Position numbers and translations under genes: made by a program
Assembly (NCBI GenBank): GCA_963718305.1
Contig: CAVQZG010000009.1
Coordinates: 186,001-250,000, forward strand
Direction: 5' to 3'
Origin: RYN-230 sp963718305
GTDB lineage: Bacteria > Actinomycetota > Actinomycetes > Streptosporangiales > Streptosporangiaceae
Length of the DNA: 64,000 nt
Notes under the pieces: model-generated
What the model was told of the DNA's origin: nothing
The model's input: the letters and a program-made list of their open reading frames with translations, nothing else
Databases searched by the model: none
Part shown: positions 25,020-32,950 of the stretch, one piece after another
Layout: every line of letters starts with the position of its first letter
How positions within the stretch are numbered: the first letter of the stretch is position 1

Positions 25020-26135
25020 ATGCGCAGATTCTTCACGGCTGCGTGCGCCACGACATTCGGAATTACACTCAGTACGGCATTCGCGGTGGCCGGATCGGCT
25101 TCCGCGGCCACCACACACCAGGCCAGGCCGGCGGCGACGATCGTCGTGTCGCCTGGTCAGTCCATCCAGGCTGCGGTCAACCACGCGCACCCGGGTGACA
25201 CCGTGCTACTCAAACCAGGCGTGTATCACCAGAGCGTGCAGATCCGCACCGACGGGATCACCCTGCGGGGCTCGGGTAATTCCCGGCACGGCACGGTACT
25301 GAAGCCGCCGGCCAGGAAACCGCACACCCTGTGCACCGGTGCGTTCGGGGTTACCGGCGTGTGCATCCTGGCCAAGAAGGTCAACATGCAGAGCGGGGCT
25401 GTGCTGCGGGCGGTCCGCCACGACACGGTCACCGGGATGTACGTCACCGGCTTTCCCGCCAATGGCGTGTTCGGCTACGGCACGAACGGCCTCACGGTGA
25501 CCAACGTGTCGGCGGTCAACGACGGTGACTACGGCATCTCGCGCTTCGAGTCCACGCGGACCTTGTTCGCCCGTGATACCGCGGTCGGCAACCATGAGGC
25601 CGGCTTCTACGTGGGCGATTCACCGGACGCGGATACGGTCGTGCGCGACAACGTCTCCATCGGCAACCAGTTCGGGATCTTTGTCCGGCACGCCCGGGGA
25701 GTTGCGGTGTTCCACAACCTGGCCATCAAGAACTGCGAGGGCATCCTGGTGCTCGATGACGGCCAGAAGGGTGGTGCGGGCAACGCGGCCATCTTCAGGA
25801 ACGTCGCGATCGGCAACAACAAGTTCTGCGCGAAGTCCGGCGACACACCGGTCAACGTGAAGGGTGGCGGGATCCTGCTGCTGGGCGCCACGCGCACCCT
25901 GGTCGCGCACAATGCCGTTTCCGGCAACACCGGGCGGCAGTTCAACTCCGGCGGGATCGTCGTGCTGAGTGCCAGCACGATCAGCCACGGGAGCAATCCC
26001 AACCACGACACGATCGTCGCCAACCACGCCTTCCGTAACCGGCCAGCCGACCTGATCTGGGACGGCACCGGGGTCGGCGTCCACTTTGTGGCCAACCACT
26101 GCGGGACGTCACAGCCCGCCGGGCTCTGCCACTAA
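25020..26135 (+). CDS. Secreted right-handed parallel beta-helix protein
   Basis: 371 residues. Residues 1-29 are a signal peptide (MRRFFTAACATTFGITLSTA, cut after ASA). The body opens with IVVSPGQSIQAAVNHAHPGDTVLLKPGVYH, the NosD/PL-like opening coil, and continues in roughly 22-residue turns rich in Asn and Gly (NDGDYGISRF, VRDNVSIGNQFGIFV, HNAVSGNTGRQFNSGG). Such solenoids are polysaccharide lyases, epimerases or surface-binding proteins. No catalytic residues can be assigned with confidence. An AT-rich promoter region precedes it and a perfect hairpin terminator follows, so it is probably a single-gene unit. Confidence 0.82.
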   Translation: MRRFFTAACATTFGITLSTAFAVAGSASAATTHQARPAATIVVSPGQSIQAAVNHAHPGDTVLLKPGVYHQSVQIRTDGITLRGSGNSRHGTVLKPPARKPHTLCTGAFGVTGVCILAKKVNMQSGAVLRAVRHDTVTGMYVTGFPANGVFGYGTNGLTVTNVSAVNDGDYGISRFESTRTLFARDTAVGNHEAGFYVGDSPDADTVVRDNVSIGNQFGIFVRHARGVAVFHNLAIKNCEGILVLDDGQKGGAGNAAIFRNVAIGNNKFCAKSGDTPVNVKGGGILLLGATRTLVAHNAVSGNTGRQFNSGGIVVLSASTISHGSNPNHDTIVANHAFRNRPADLIWDGTGVGVHFVANHCGTSQPAGLCH

Positions 26136-26525
26136 CTCAGCCGGTCTGCTGGCCCCCACCGCGGCCGACGCGTCCGCGGGCCGATAGGTCGCTGATCTTC
26201 AGCTGCCGGTCCCGCGATGGCCAGGATCCCGCGGGGAATCTGCTCAGATTCCCCGCGGGATCTGTGAGCCGGTACTGAGCTGACCCGGGCGGCCGTCCGC
26301 GGCCAGCTCTCTCGTTCCCCCCGGGGGGCTTCCGCATCCTGGCGGATTTTGCCAGCCGCTTTGCGATATATTTCGTGTTTGCACGATATCTCGGGGAACG
26401 GGCAATGGCTGCCAGTACCGCCTGGCCGCCGGTCCGGAATGGCTGGTGGCCATTGCCGGACCGGCCGCTGCGAGCGGCGGGGTGCTGGCGGGCGAGGACG
26501 GGTGCAGATACCTGTGGCGGCATAG
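26136..26525. other. Intergenic region with terminator and AT-rich promoter
   Basis: No supported gene. It holds the 26225-26262 hairpin and, from about 26340 to 26400, a locally AT-rich stretch (GCGATATATTTCGTG, then CACGATATC) with weak CGTG/CACG symmetry. That stretch may carry the promoter of the SpoIIE phosphatase gene. Confidence 0.5.
26225..26262 (+). terminator. Perfect 18-bp hairpin terminator
   Basis: GATCCCGCGGGGAATCTG (26225-26242) and its exact complement (26245-26262) are separated by only CT. There is no T run, as is usual for actinomycete stem-only terminators. It lies 90 bases after the beta-helix gene; being symmetric it could act on both strands. Confidence 0.75.
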
Positions 26526-28160
26526 ATGACCGGGGATCGCGGGTCTGCACTGCCCCGGCGGCGCGGGCCGGACCTGGCGGGGATGGCCGCGTTCACCCTG
26601 GATTCCGGGGGCCGGGTGGCCTCATGGCCGGTGTCGGCCGAGCGGCTCTTCGGTCATCCGGCGTCAGAGGTCGGCGGGCGTGACGTGTGTGACGTGCTGA
26701 TGACCGGCCCTGGCCAGCGTGAGCTGGCCGGCGAGGCGCTGGCCGAGGTCGCGGCCGGGCGGGTCTGGACCGCGACGATGAGCATGGCTTTCGCGGGCGG
26801 CAGCGGCCCGGTCGCCGTCCGCTGGGAGCCGCTGGGCGGGCCGGACGCCGGGGTGCTGGTGATCGGGCAGCATGTCTCGCCGGGCGTCGGCCCGGGCTGG
26901 CTGCGTGAGGCGGCCGACCGGATCGGCACCACGCTCGACCTGCCCCGTACCGCCCGCGAGGTCGCCGACGTCGCGGTGCCCGCGTTCGCCGATGCCGTGG
27001 CCATCTTCGTGTTCGAACGGCTGCTCGCCGCCGACGAGCCCGTCTCGCCCCAGGCCGGGCACGGGGCGGTGGTGCGGCGGCTGGTGGCCCGGCTGGCGGG
27101 CCAGCCCACCTCGGTCACCGACAGCGTGCTGCGCCCCGGTGAGGTGCTGGTCTTCGAGGATGAGTCGCCCAGCTTCCGGGCGATGCATACCCGGAGCCCG
27201 GTCCTGTTCGACCGCCTCGACGACGAGAGCGCCGAGCGGGTCGGCCGCCGCCCCGGCGGCCGTGACCTCACCTCCGGCTACGCGTCGTGGCTGTCCGTCC
27301 CCCTGGTGGCCCAGGGCGTGGTCCTGGGGTGCGCGACGTTCGGCCGGGCGCCGCAGAGCCCGGACTTCGGGCCCGCGGACATCGCCGCGGCGGGCGAGCT
27401 CGCCTCGCGGGCGGCGGTGTGCATCGACAATGCCCGCCTGTATCACCGGGAACGGCGGACCGCCTTCGCGCTGCAGCGCGGCCTGCTGCCTGCCGAGCCG
27501 CGCGTCCCGGCGGGCGTGGAGGTCGCGCACCTGTACCTGCCGGTGGGCGCCAGCATGGTGGGCGGGGACTGGCATGACATCGTCGCCCTGCCGGGCGGCC
27601 GGGTGGCCCTGGTCGTGGGGGACGCGATGGGGCACGGCCCGGAGGCGGCAGCGGTCATGGTGCAGCTGCGCACCGCGACGCACCTCCTGGCCGGCCTGGA
27701 CCTGCCCCCCGCCGAGTTGCTGGCCACCCTGGACACGATGGTCGCGGGCATGCCCGCCTCGCCGTACGCCACCTGCATCTGCGCCGTGATCGACATCGGG
27801 GCCAGCACCGCCGTGATCGCGGCCGCCGGTCACCCGCCGCCCGTGCTGGCCCTGCCGGGCGGAAGCACCGAGGTGCTCGCCGTGCCCGCCGGGCTCCCGC
27901 TGGGGCTCAGCGCCGGGACCTTCGAAGTCGCCCAGGTCACCCTGCCGCCGGGAGCCACACTCGCGCTTTATACCGACGGGCTGGCGGAAAGCCGCACCCG
28001 GCCGCTGGACGACGGCATCGCCGCGCTGCGCGACGCGCTCGGCTCCGTCCTGGACCAGCCCGGCACGTCGCTGGACAGCGCGTCCGAGACGATAAGCCAG
28101 GCGCTGCGCCAGCGCGGCGAGGACGACATCACTCTCGTCCTGGCCCGCATTCGGCAGTAA
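26526..28160 (+). CDS. PAS-GAF-SpoIIE-type PP2C serine phosphatase
   Basis: 544 residues. The N-terminal PAS-like domain is at about 15-115 (AFTLDSGGRVASWPVSAERLFGH), then GAF at about 150-310, then a PPM/SpoIIE phosphatase from about 325. Metal-binding Asp residues appear in VGGDWHDIVALPGGR, VGDAMGHGPEAA and the final GEDDITLVLARI. These proteins dephosphorylate anti-sigma-factor antagonists and so switch alternative sigma factors by partner exchange, with PAS/GAF domains reading a small-molecule or redox signal. No RsbW/RsbV-like gene is nearby. The ATG at 26526 is the first in frame; a start at 26583 would still keep the PAS domain. It overlaps the LysR end by 32 bases. Confidence 0.88.
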   Translation: MTGDRGSALPRRRGPDLAGMAAFTLDSGGRVASWPVSAERLFGHPASEVGGRDVCDVLMTGPGQRELAGEALAEVAAGRVWTATMSMAFAGGSGPVAVRWEPLGGPDAGVLVIGQHVSPGVGPGWLREAADRIGTTLDLPRTAREVADVAVPAFADAVAIFVFERLLAADEPVSPQAGHGAVVRRLVARLAGQPTSVTDSVLRPGEVLVFEDESPSFRAMHTRSPVLFDRLDDESAERVGRRPGGRDLTSGYASWLSVPLVAQGVVLGCATFGRAPQSPDFGPADIAAAGELASRAAVCIDNARLYHRERRTAFALQRGLLPAEPRVPAGVEVAHLYLPVGASMVGGDWHDIVALPGGRVALVVGDAMGHGPEAAAVMVQLRTATHLLAGLDLPPAELLATLDTMVAGMPASPYATCICAVIDIGASTAVIAAAGHPPPVLALPGGSTEVLAVPAGLPLGLSAGTFEVAQVTLPPGATLALYTDGLAESRTRPLDDGIAALRDALGSVLDQPGTSLDSASETISQALRQRGEDDITLVLARIRQ

Positions 28161-29034
28161 GCGCGTCGAGCACGACGCGGACCGCGGGCTTACGGTCACC
28201 GCCGCGGCGGCTGACGGTGAAGATCTGGCGGGTGACCGGCTCGGCCGGCTGGACCAGCTGAACCCCCGGGGGCAGCGGCCGGGCGGCGAGCCGGGGCACC
28301 AGGGTGACCCCGGCGCCCGCGGCCACCAGGCTGAGCAGGACATGGAAGTCGCTGGCCCGGGCGACGACCCGGGGGACGAAGCCGGCCCGGGCACAGGCGC
28401 GCTGGATCATTTCGGCGCAGCTCGTATTGCTCCGCGGGGCGAGGAACGGCTGGCTGGTCAGCGAGCGCAGCTCCAGCGGGCCCCCGGCTGCGGCGGCGCT
28501 GCCGGCCGGGACCGCGACGCACACCGGATCGGAGACCAGCTCACGCCGCTCGAAAAGCGGATCGAGGGGCCGCGGGAGCAGGTCGTATTCGTGGGCGATG
28601 GCCACGTCGGCCGCGCCGCGGAGCACGGCGGGCAGGGCCTCCTCGGGTTCCATCTCCACCAGGTCGAGCTGCACCTGCGGTGCGGAGCCGGCCAGCTCGG
28701 CCCACGCTCCGGGCACGATGGCGGCCGCGGCAGAGGGGAACGCGGCCAGCGCGACCCGCCCGGCGACCTGATCACGCAGCGCGGCCAGGTCGGCCTCGGC
28801 CGCCTCGAGCTGGGCCAGGAGGGCGTCGGTGTGGGCCACCAGGAGGCCGGCCGCGGCCGTCAGCCCGATGCCCCGGCCCGCACGTTCGGTCAGCTGCATC
28901 CCGACGTCCCGCTCCAGGGCGGCCAGCTGCTGGGAAACGGCGGGGGCCGAGTAGCCCAGCGCCGCGGCCGCGGCGGTGACCGATCCGTGTGCGCTGACGG
29001 CATGCAGGATCCGGAGACGCCGCATATCCAGCAT
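28129..29034 (-). CDS. LysR-family transcriptional regulator
   Basis: 301 residues from the ATG at 29032-29034 (MLDMRRLRILHAVSAHGSV). The helix-turn-helix is in 1-60 (ALGYSAPAVSQQLAALERDVG), and the effector domain is in 90-295 with the family segment LVEMEPEEALPAVLRGAADVAIAH. It is divergent from an EamA exporter gene across a short region that holds TTAC-N10-GTAA. A LysR/EamA pair of this type usually means the regulator induces export of its effector metabolite. Confidence 0.87.
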   Translation of the reverse strand: MLDMRRLRILHAVSAHGSVTAAAAALGYSAPAVSQQLAALERDVGMQLTERAGRGIGLTAAAGLLVAHTDALLAQLEAAEADLAALRDQVAGRVALAAFPSAAAAIVPGAWAELAGSAPQVQLDLVEMEPEEALPAVLRGAADVAIAHEYDLLPRPLDPLFERRELVSDPVCVAVPAGSAAAAGGPLELRSLTSQPFLAPRSNTSCAEMIQRACARAGFVPRVVARASDFHVLLSLVAAGAGVTLVPRLAARPLPPGVQLVQPAEPVTRQIFTVSRRGGDRKPAVRVVLDALTAECGPGRE

Positions 29035-29051
29035 GAAGCGGAGCTTATCAT

Positions 29052-29069
29052 TTACCAATAATTCTGTAA
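29052..29069. promoter_or_regulatory. LysR-type dyad between LysR and EamA genes
   Basis: TTAC (29052-29055) and GTAA (29066-29069) flank ten bases in the only AT-rich part of the divergent intergenic region, and include the T/A ends typical of LysR boxes. Confidence 0.45.
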
Positions 29070-29105
29070 CTGGACCGAAAGTCTCCGGCGGCCCAGACTG
29101 GAGTC

Positions 29106-30116
29106 ATGAGCTTCCTGCGACCCTCCGCCAGCCTGGCCGCCGCCGGGACCGTGGTGCTGTGGGCCAGCGCCTTCCCCGCCATCTCCGTGGCCGTTCCGCG
29201 GCTGGGCCCGGTCGGGCTGTCGGTGGCCCGGCTCGCGGTCGCGTCCGTGGCGCTGGCGGTCGCCGCCCCGTTCCTGGGGGTACGGCGGCCGCGCAGCCGC
29301 GACCTCCCGCTCATCGCGGCCTGCGGGCTGGCCGGGATGACCGCGTACCAGCTGCTGCTCAATACGGGAGAACGGGTCGTACCGGCGGGGACGGCCAGCC
29401 TGCTGGTGGCCACGGCACCGGTTTACGCCAGCCTGCTGGCGGCGGGCTTCCTCGGCGAGCGCCTAGGGCGCCGGTGGTGGGCCGGGAGCGGCATCGCCCT
29501 CGCCGGCACGGCCGTCATCGCGGTGTCGCATGGCCTGGGTTTCGGCGCCGCGGCGCTCATCGTGCTGGCCGCCGCCGTCGTCCAGGGGATCTTCCACACC
29601 GCGCAGAAGCCACTGCTCGCCCGGTACACCGGCTTCGAGGTCACGGTCTACGCCATGTGGGCCGGGACGTTGTTCATCCTGCCCTGGGCCGGATCGTTGC
29701 TGCGGGCCCTGCCCCACGCCGGTGGCCCGGCGCTGGCCTCGGCCGCCTTCCTGGGGGTGGCGCCCTCGGCGCTCGGGTTCGTCCTGTGGGCGTACGCCCT
29801 GTCCCGGATGGACGTGGGCCGGGCCACGCTCAGCCTGTACCTGGTCCCGGCCGCGGCCATCGTCATCTCCCTGGCCTGGCTGGCCCAGATCCCCGGCCCG
29901 GTCGAGCTGGCTGGCGGTGCCGTGGCTCTGTGCGGTGTCATCCTGGCCAGCAGCACTGGCAAACCGGCCGCCAGCCAACCCGCACCCCCGCCAGCCCGGC
30001 CAGCAGCGGGCCCGGGCCGTGTCCTACTGGGGGATGGTCCGGGCGTAGTCGGCTGGGGGGACGCCAGCGGGTGCGCTACCGATCAGGGACTAGCCGGGAT
30101 TCACGCGCCGGGGTGA
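29106..30116 (+). CDS. EamA-family (DMT) metabolite exporter
   Basis: 336 residues with ten hydrophobic helices in two EamA halves (about 8-135 and 145-285). It opens with LAAAGTVVLWASAFPAISVAV, and NTGERVVPAGTASLLVATAPV ends the first half, both typical. It would export amino acids, nucleotides or similar solutes. The tail after about residue 290 is polar and Pro-rich (ASQPAPPPARPAAGPG) and unlike the family, so either a long cytoplasmic tail is real or the natural stop was lost. The likely regulator is the divergent LysR. Confidence 0.85.
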   Translation: MSFLRPSASLAAAGTVVLWASAFPAISVAVPRLGPVGLSVARLAVASVALAVAAPFLGVRRPRSRDLPLIAACGLAGMTAYQLLLNTGERVVPAGTASLLVATAPVYASLLAAGFLGERLGRRWWAGSGIALAGTAVIAVSHGLGFGAAALIVLAAAVVQGIFHTAQKPLLARYTGFEVTVYAMWAGTLFILPWAGSLLRALPHAGGPALASAAFLGVAPSALGFVLWAYALSRMDVGRATLSLYLVPAAAIVISLAWLAQIPGPVELAGGAVALCGVILASSTGKPAASQPAPPPARPAAGPGRVLLGDGPGVVGWGDASGCATDQGLAGIHAPG

Positions 30117-30187
30117 CGACGCGAGCGCCCTTTTCGCGCAGGCTGGTGGTCGTGTTCCCAGCGACCCGACCTGCGGAGGATGACCGC

Positions 30188-30892
30188 ATGAACGACACCC
30201 CGGCCCTGCAGGTGTCCGGGCTGACCAAGAAATTCGGCGCCCGGACGGTGATCGACAACGTGTCCCTCACCATTCCCCGGGGCGGCGCGTTCGGCCTCGC
30301 CGGTCCGGAGGGTGCCGGTAAGACGATCCTGATCCGCATGGTGCTCGGCCTGACCCCGGCCAGCTCCGGATCCGTGCGCGTGCTCGGGATCTCTGTCCCG
30401 GCGCAGCGGGGCCTGGCCCTCGGGAAGGTGGGTGCCATGGTCGGGGAGCCCCGCTTCCACCGCTACCTCACCGGGCGGGAAAACCTCCGGGTCTTCGCCG
30501 CGGCCCGGGAGCCGGGAGCCGACCGCCGGATCGAGTCGTCGCTGGAGCGGGTGGGCTTGCGTGAGCGGGCCGGTGACCGGGTCGCCACCTACCCGGCGGC
30601 CCTCCGCCAGCGCCTCGGCGTGGCGGCCTGCCTGCTCGGCGACCCCGAGCTGCTGATCCTGGACGAGCCTGCGCACGGGCTGGACCCGGCCGGGATACTC
30701 CAGTTCCGGCAGCTGGTGCGGAGCTTCACCGACGAGGGCCGGACCGTCGTCCTGTGCACCCGCCGGCTGGATGAAGTCGAGCGGACCTGTCACGCCGCCG
30801 CGGTGCTCGCCCGGGGGCGGATCGTCGCCCAGGGCCCGGTCGGCGAGATCGCCGGTGCGGCCCGGGCTTCGGCCGTGGGACGGGCAGCGTGA
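30188..30892 (+). CDS. ABC transporter ATP-binding protein with degenerate signature motif
   Basis: 234 residues, ATG with GGAGGA just upstream. Walker A is GPEGAGKTI near residue 38 (Glu where Asn is usual), Walker B with catalytic Glu is LLILDEPAHGLDP, and the H-loop is replaced: VVLCTRRLDEVERTC carries Arg where LSSHxLxEVE normally has His. The signature LSxGQ reads YPAALRQRLGVA. This is the BcrA/DrrA-like subfamily, but with several weakened motifs, so ATP hydrolysis may be slow or regulatory. It is translationally coupled (GTGA) to a short membrane protein, its presumed permease. Confidence 0.82.
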   Translation: MNDTPALQVSGLTKKFGARTVIDNVSLTIPRGGAFGLAGPEGAGKTILIRMVLGLTPASSGSVRVLGISVPAQRGLALGKVGAMVGEPRFHRYLTGRENLRVFAAAREPGADRRIESSLERVGLRERAGDRVATYPAALRQRLGVAACLLGDPELLILDEPAHGLDPAGILQFRQLVRSFTDEGRTVVLCTRRLDEVERTCHAAAVLARGRIVAQGPVGEIAGAARASAVGRAA

Positions 30893-31443
30893 TTAACACC
30901 GCGGGGCGCACCACACATGCGACGCACACCGCCGGCCGTGTGCATGATCCGCAGGCCGCCTGGGCGCTGACCGGAGACGCGTGGCTGCCCGGCGTCCGTC
31001 TCATCCGCGCCGAGTTCCTGAAGCTGACCCGGCGCCGCCCGCTGATGAGCGCGGCCGCCGCCCTGACCGCGGGCGCGGTGATGGCCAGCTACCTCGTCCG
31101 CGCCGACGTCCTGCCCGGGGCGGGCTACGCCCTCATGGCCATCCTCCTCGGCGTCACGGCCGGGGCGGCTGACGTTGCCGCCGGGGTGTTCCGCGGCCTG
31201 GTCACCACCGGCCGCTCGCCGGTCGCGCTCTTCCTGGCCCGCATCCCGGCCGGCCTCGCCCTGAGCGCCGGGTTCACGCTGGCCGGCTACCTGGTGGCCG
31301 TGGCGGGCTCGGCCCTGCTGGCCGGGCCCCCGCCCGCCGCGCCCGGCGGGCTGCTCGGGATCGCCTGCGCGGCGTTCCTGCTCGGGCTGGGCCTCGGCTC
31401 GCTCGGCGCCAGGATCTGGCGGACGGTCAGCCGGGACGCCTAA
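30889..31443 (+). CDS. Short ABC-2-like membrane protein coupled to the ATPase
   Basis: 184 residues from the GTG at 30889. After a cytoplasmic start with WLPGVRLIRAEFLKLTRRRPL (the RxExxKL-type opening of ABC-2 permeases) come about four hydrophobic segments (LMSAAAALTAGAVMASYL; GYALMAILLGVTAGAADVAAG; IPAGLALSAGFTLAGYLVAVAGSAL; GLLGIACAAFLLGLGLGSLG). Typical partners have six, so the C-terminal third is missing. With the ATPase it may form a small lipid or peptide exporter, or be a decayed one. It converges with, and overlaps by 17 bases, the small ORF at 31427. Confidence 0.7.
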   Translation: MINTAGRTTHATHTAGRVHDPQAAWALTGDAWLPGVRLIRAEFLKLTRRRPLMSAAAALTAGAVMASYLVRADVLPGAGYALMAILLGVTAGAADVAAGVFRGLVTTGRSPVALFLARIPAGLALSAGFTLAGYLVAVAGSALLAGPPPAAPGGLLGIACAAFLLGLGLGSLGARIWRTVSRDA

Positions 31444-31660
31444 CGCCCGGTGCCGTCCGCCACTGGGGAGTGGCCAGGGATCTGGCCTGGCGCTGCTGCG
31501 CGAAATACGCGCTCGACCGCCGGTCCCACAAGAACACGATCACGGTCAGGCCGACACCCCATTCGGCCGCGCCGATGATCCAGACGGGCCCGGTCACGAG
31601 CCCGTGGGCGAAGGTCTTGGCTACGGTCAGGCAGTCAAGACCGAAGAAGATCATGGACAT
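31427..31660 (-). CDS. Small membrane protein downstream of the Ser/Thr kinase
   Basis: 77 residues from the ATG at 31658-31660, overlapping the kinase 3' end by 26 bases, as in translational coupling. Two hydrophobic stretches (MIFFGLDCLTVAKTFAHGLV and PVWIIGAAEWGVGLTVIVFL) precede a basic tail WDRRSSAYFAQQRQARS. No family is recognised. The sequence is less GC-biased and more protein-like than neighbouring shadow frames, which is why I keep it. A role in kinase sensing or localisation is only suggested by position. Confidence 0.45.
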   Translation of the reverse strand: MSMIFFGLDCLTVAKTFAHGLVTGPVWIIGAAEWGVGLTVIVFLWDRRSSAYFAQQRQARSLATPQWRTAPGVRRPG

Positions 31661-32885
31661 GACCCGCACTCCGGGCCGGCCGACGCCTCGTCCTCCTGGC
31701 CATGGCGAGCCAGACGCCGATGCTGATCAGCGCGCCGACGATGGTGATCGTCAGCGTGCCGGTGATCACCGCGCCGAGCGCCCCCTGAGTCAGGAGCGGG
31801 TGCTGCTTCCTGATCGCCGCCTTGAGCGCAGGGGTGGTGGCGATGGTGGTCACGATGCTCACCGCGGCGAGCGCCGCGCCCACGTACATCAGCTTGACCG
31901 CGTTGATCATGGACTGCGGTGGGATCAGCCTGTGCGCCGGGGCCACGACATCGGTCGGGGCGGGCGCGGTGGGTTGCGGCCCGGCCGCCATCCTCCAGGC
32001 CGGCGCCGGAGGCTGGGGCATCGCGGTCGTGGCCAGGGCCGGTGACGGCGGGGCCCAGCCGGGATCGGCCGTCCCGGCGGTGCGGGCCAGGCAGAACTCG
32101 AGGATCTCGCCGGGCGCGGGCCGGGCACCGGCTTCTTTCCGGAGGCAGCGCTCGATCAGGGCCCGGAGCTGGGGCGGGCAGCCGTCCAGGCCGGGCGGCT
32201 CATGCAGCACCCGGTAGGAGACGGCGGCGCTGTGACCCTCACCGAACGGGGGGCGGCCACGGACCGCGTAGGCCGCCAGCGAGCCGAGCGCGAACACGTC
32301 GATCGCCGGGGTCACGGGCTGGTCCAGGATCTGCTCGGGCGCCATGAACTGCGGCGAGCCCACCATCATGCCGCTGCGGGTCAGCGCCGTCGCCTCCAGC
32401 GCCCGGGCGATCCCGAAGTCGATCACCCGCGGGCCATCCGGCGCGAGCAGCACGTTGGACGGCTTGAGGTCACGGTGCACGACACCGGCGGCGTGGATGG
32501 CCTGGAGCGCCTCGGCCACGCCGGCGATCAGCCGGAAGACCATCGCCTCGGGCATCGGCCCGTTCTCCGCTACCGCCTGCTGCAGCGACGGCCCCGGCAC
32601 GTACGCCGTCACCAGCCACGGCGGCGTGGCGGTGGCATCGGCGTCGAGCAACTGCGCGGTGTACAGCCCGTGGACCCGCCGGGCGGCCTGGATCTCGTGC
32701 CGGAAGCGGGCCCGGAAATCCTGGTCGTCGCTGAGTTCCGGCCGCACCACCTTGAGCGCCACCGACCGGCCGGCGGGCGTGGACGCCAGGTAGACCCGGC
32801 CCATCCCCCCGGCGCCGAGCCGGGCCCGCAGCCGGTAGCCCCCGATCTCGGCGGGATCATCGCTGGCCAATGGCTGCACAAGCAC
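31635..32885 (-). CDS. Membrane-anchored Ser/Thr protein kinase (Hanks type)
   Basis: 416 residues, GTG start. The kinase domain is at about 15-275: the Gly-loop ARLGAGGMGRVY, VALKVVRPE with the ATP Lys, the catalytic HRDLKPSN, IDFGIAR and the activation-loop APEQ. A Pro/Ala linker follows, then two membrane segments (MYVGAALAAVSIVTTIATTP and GALGAVITGTLTITIVGALI). There is no PASTA or beta-propeller domain. It phosphorylates Ser/Thr of unknown partners at the membrane. The small membrane protein that follows overlaps its end. Confidence 0.93.
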   Translation of the reverse strand: MLVQPLASDDPAEIGGYRLRARLGAGGMGRVYLASTPAGRSVALKVVRPELSDDQDFRARFRHEIQAARRVHGLYTAQLLDADATATPPWLVTAYVPGPSLQQAVAENGPMPEAMVFRLIAGVAEALQAIHAAGVVHRDLKPSNVLLAPDGPRVIDFGIARALEATALTRSGMMVGSPQFMAPEQILDQPVTPAIDVFALGSLAAYAVRGRPPFGEGHSAAVSYRVLHEPPGLDGCPPQLRALIERCLRKEAGARPAPGEILEFCLARTAGTADPGWAPPSPALATTAMPQPPAPAWRMAAGPQPTAPAPTDVVAPAHRLIPPQSMINAVKLMYVGAALAAVSIVTTIATTPALKAAIRKQHPLLTQGALGAVITGTLTITIVGALISIGVWLAMARRTRRRPARSAGHVHDLLRS

Positions 32886-32950
32886 CGAATCTAACGCCTT
32901 TCACCCCAGGGCCACCCGGGAATTCTGCATCGCCCCGGGCGAGGAGCCGG

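Noticed and set aside
28976..30187. 400-codon N-terminal extension of the ABC ATPase frame
   Set aside because: It is a shadow of the EamA exporter; the ATG at 30188 has GGAGGA upstream and begins a normal ATPase.
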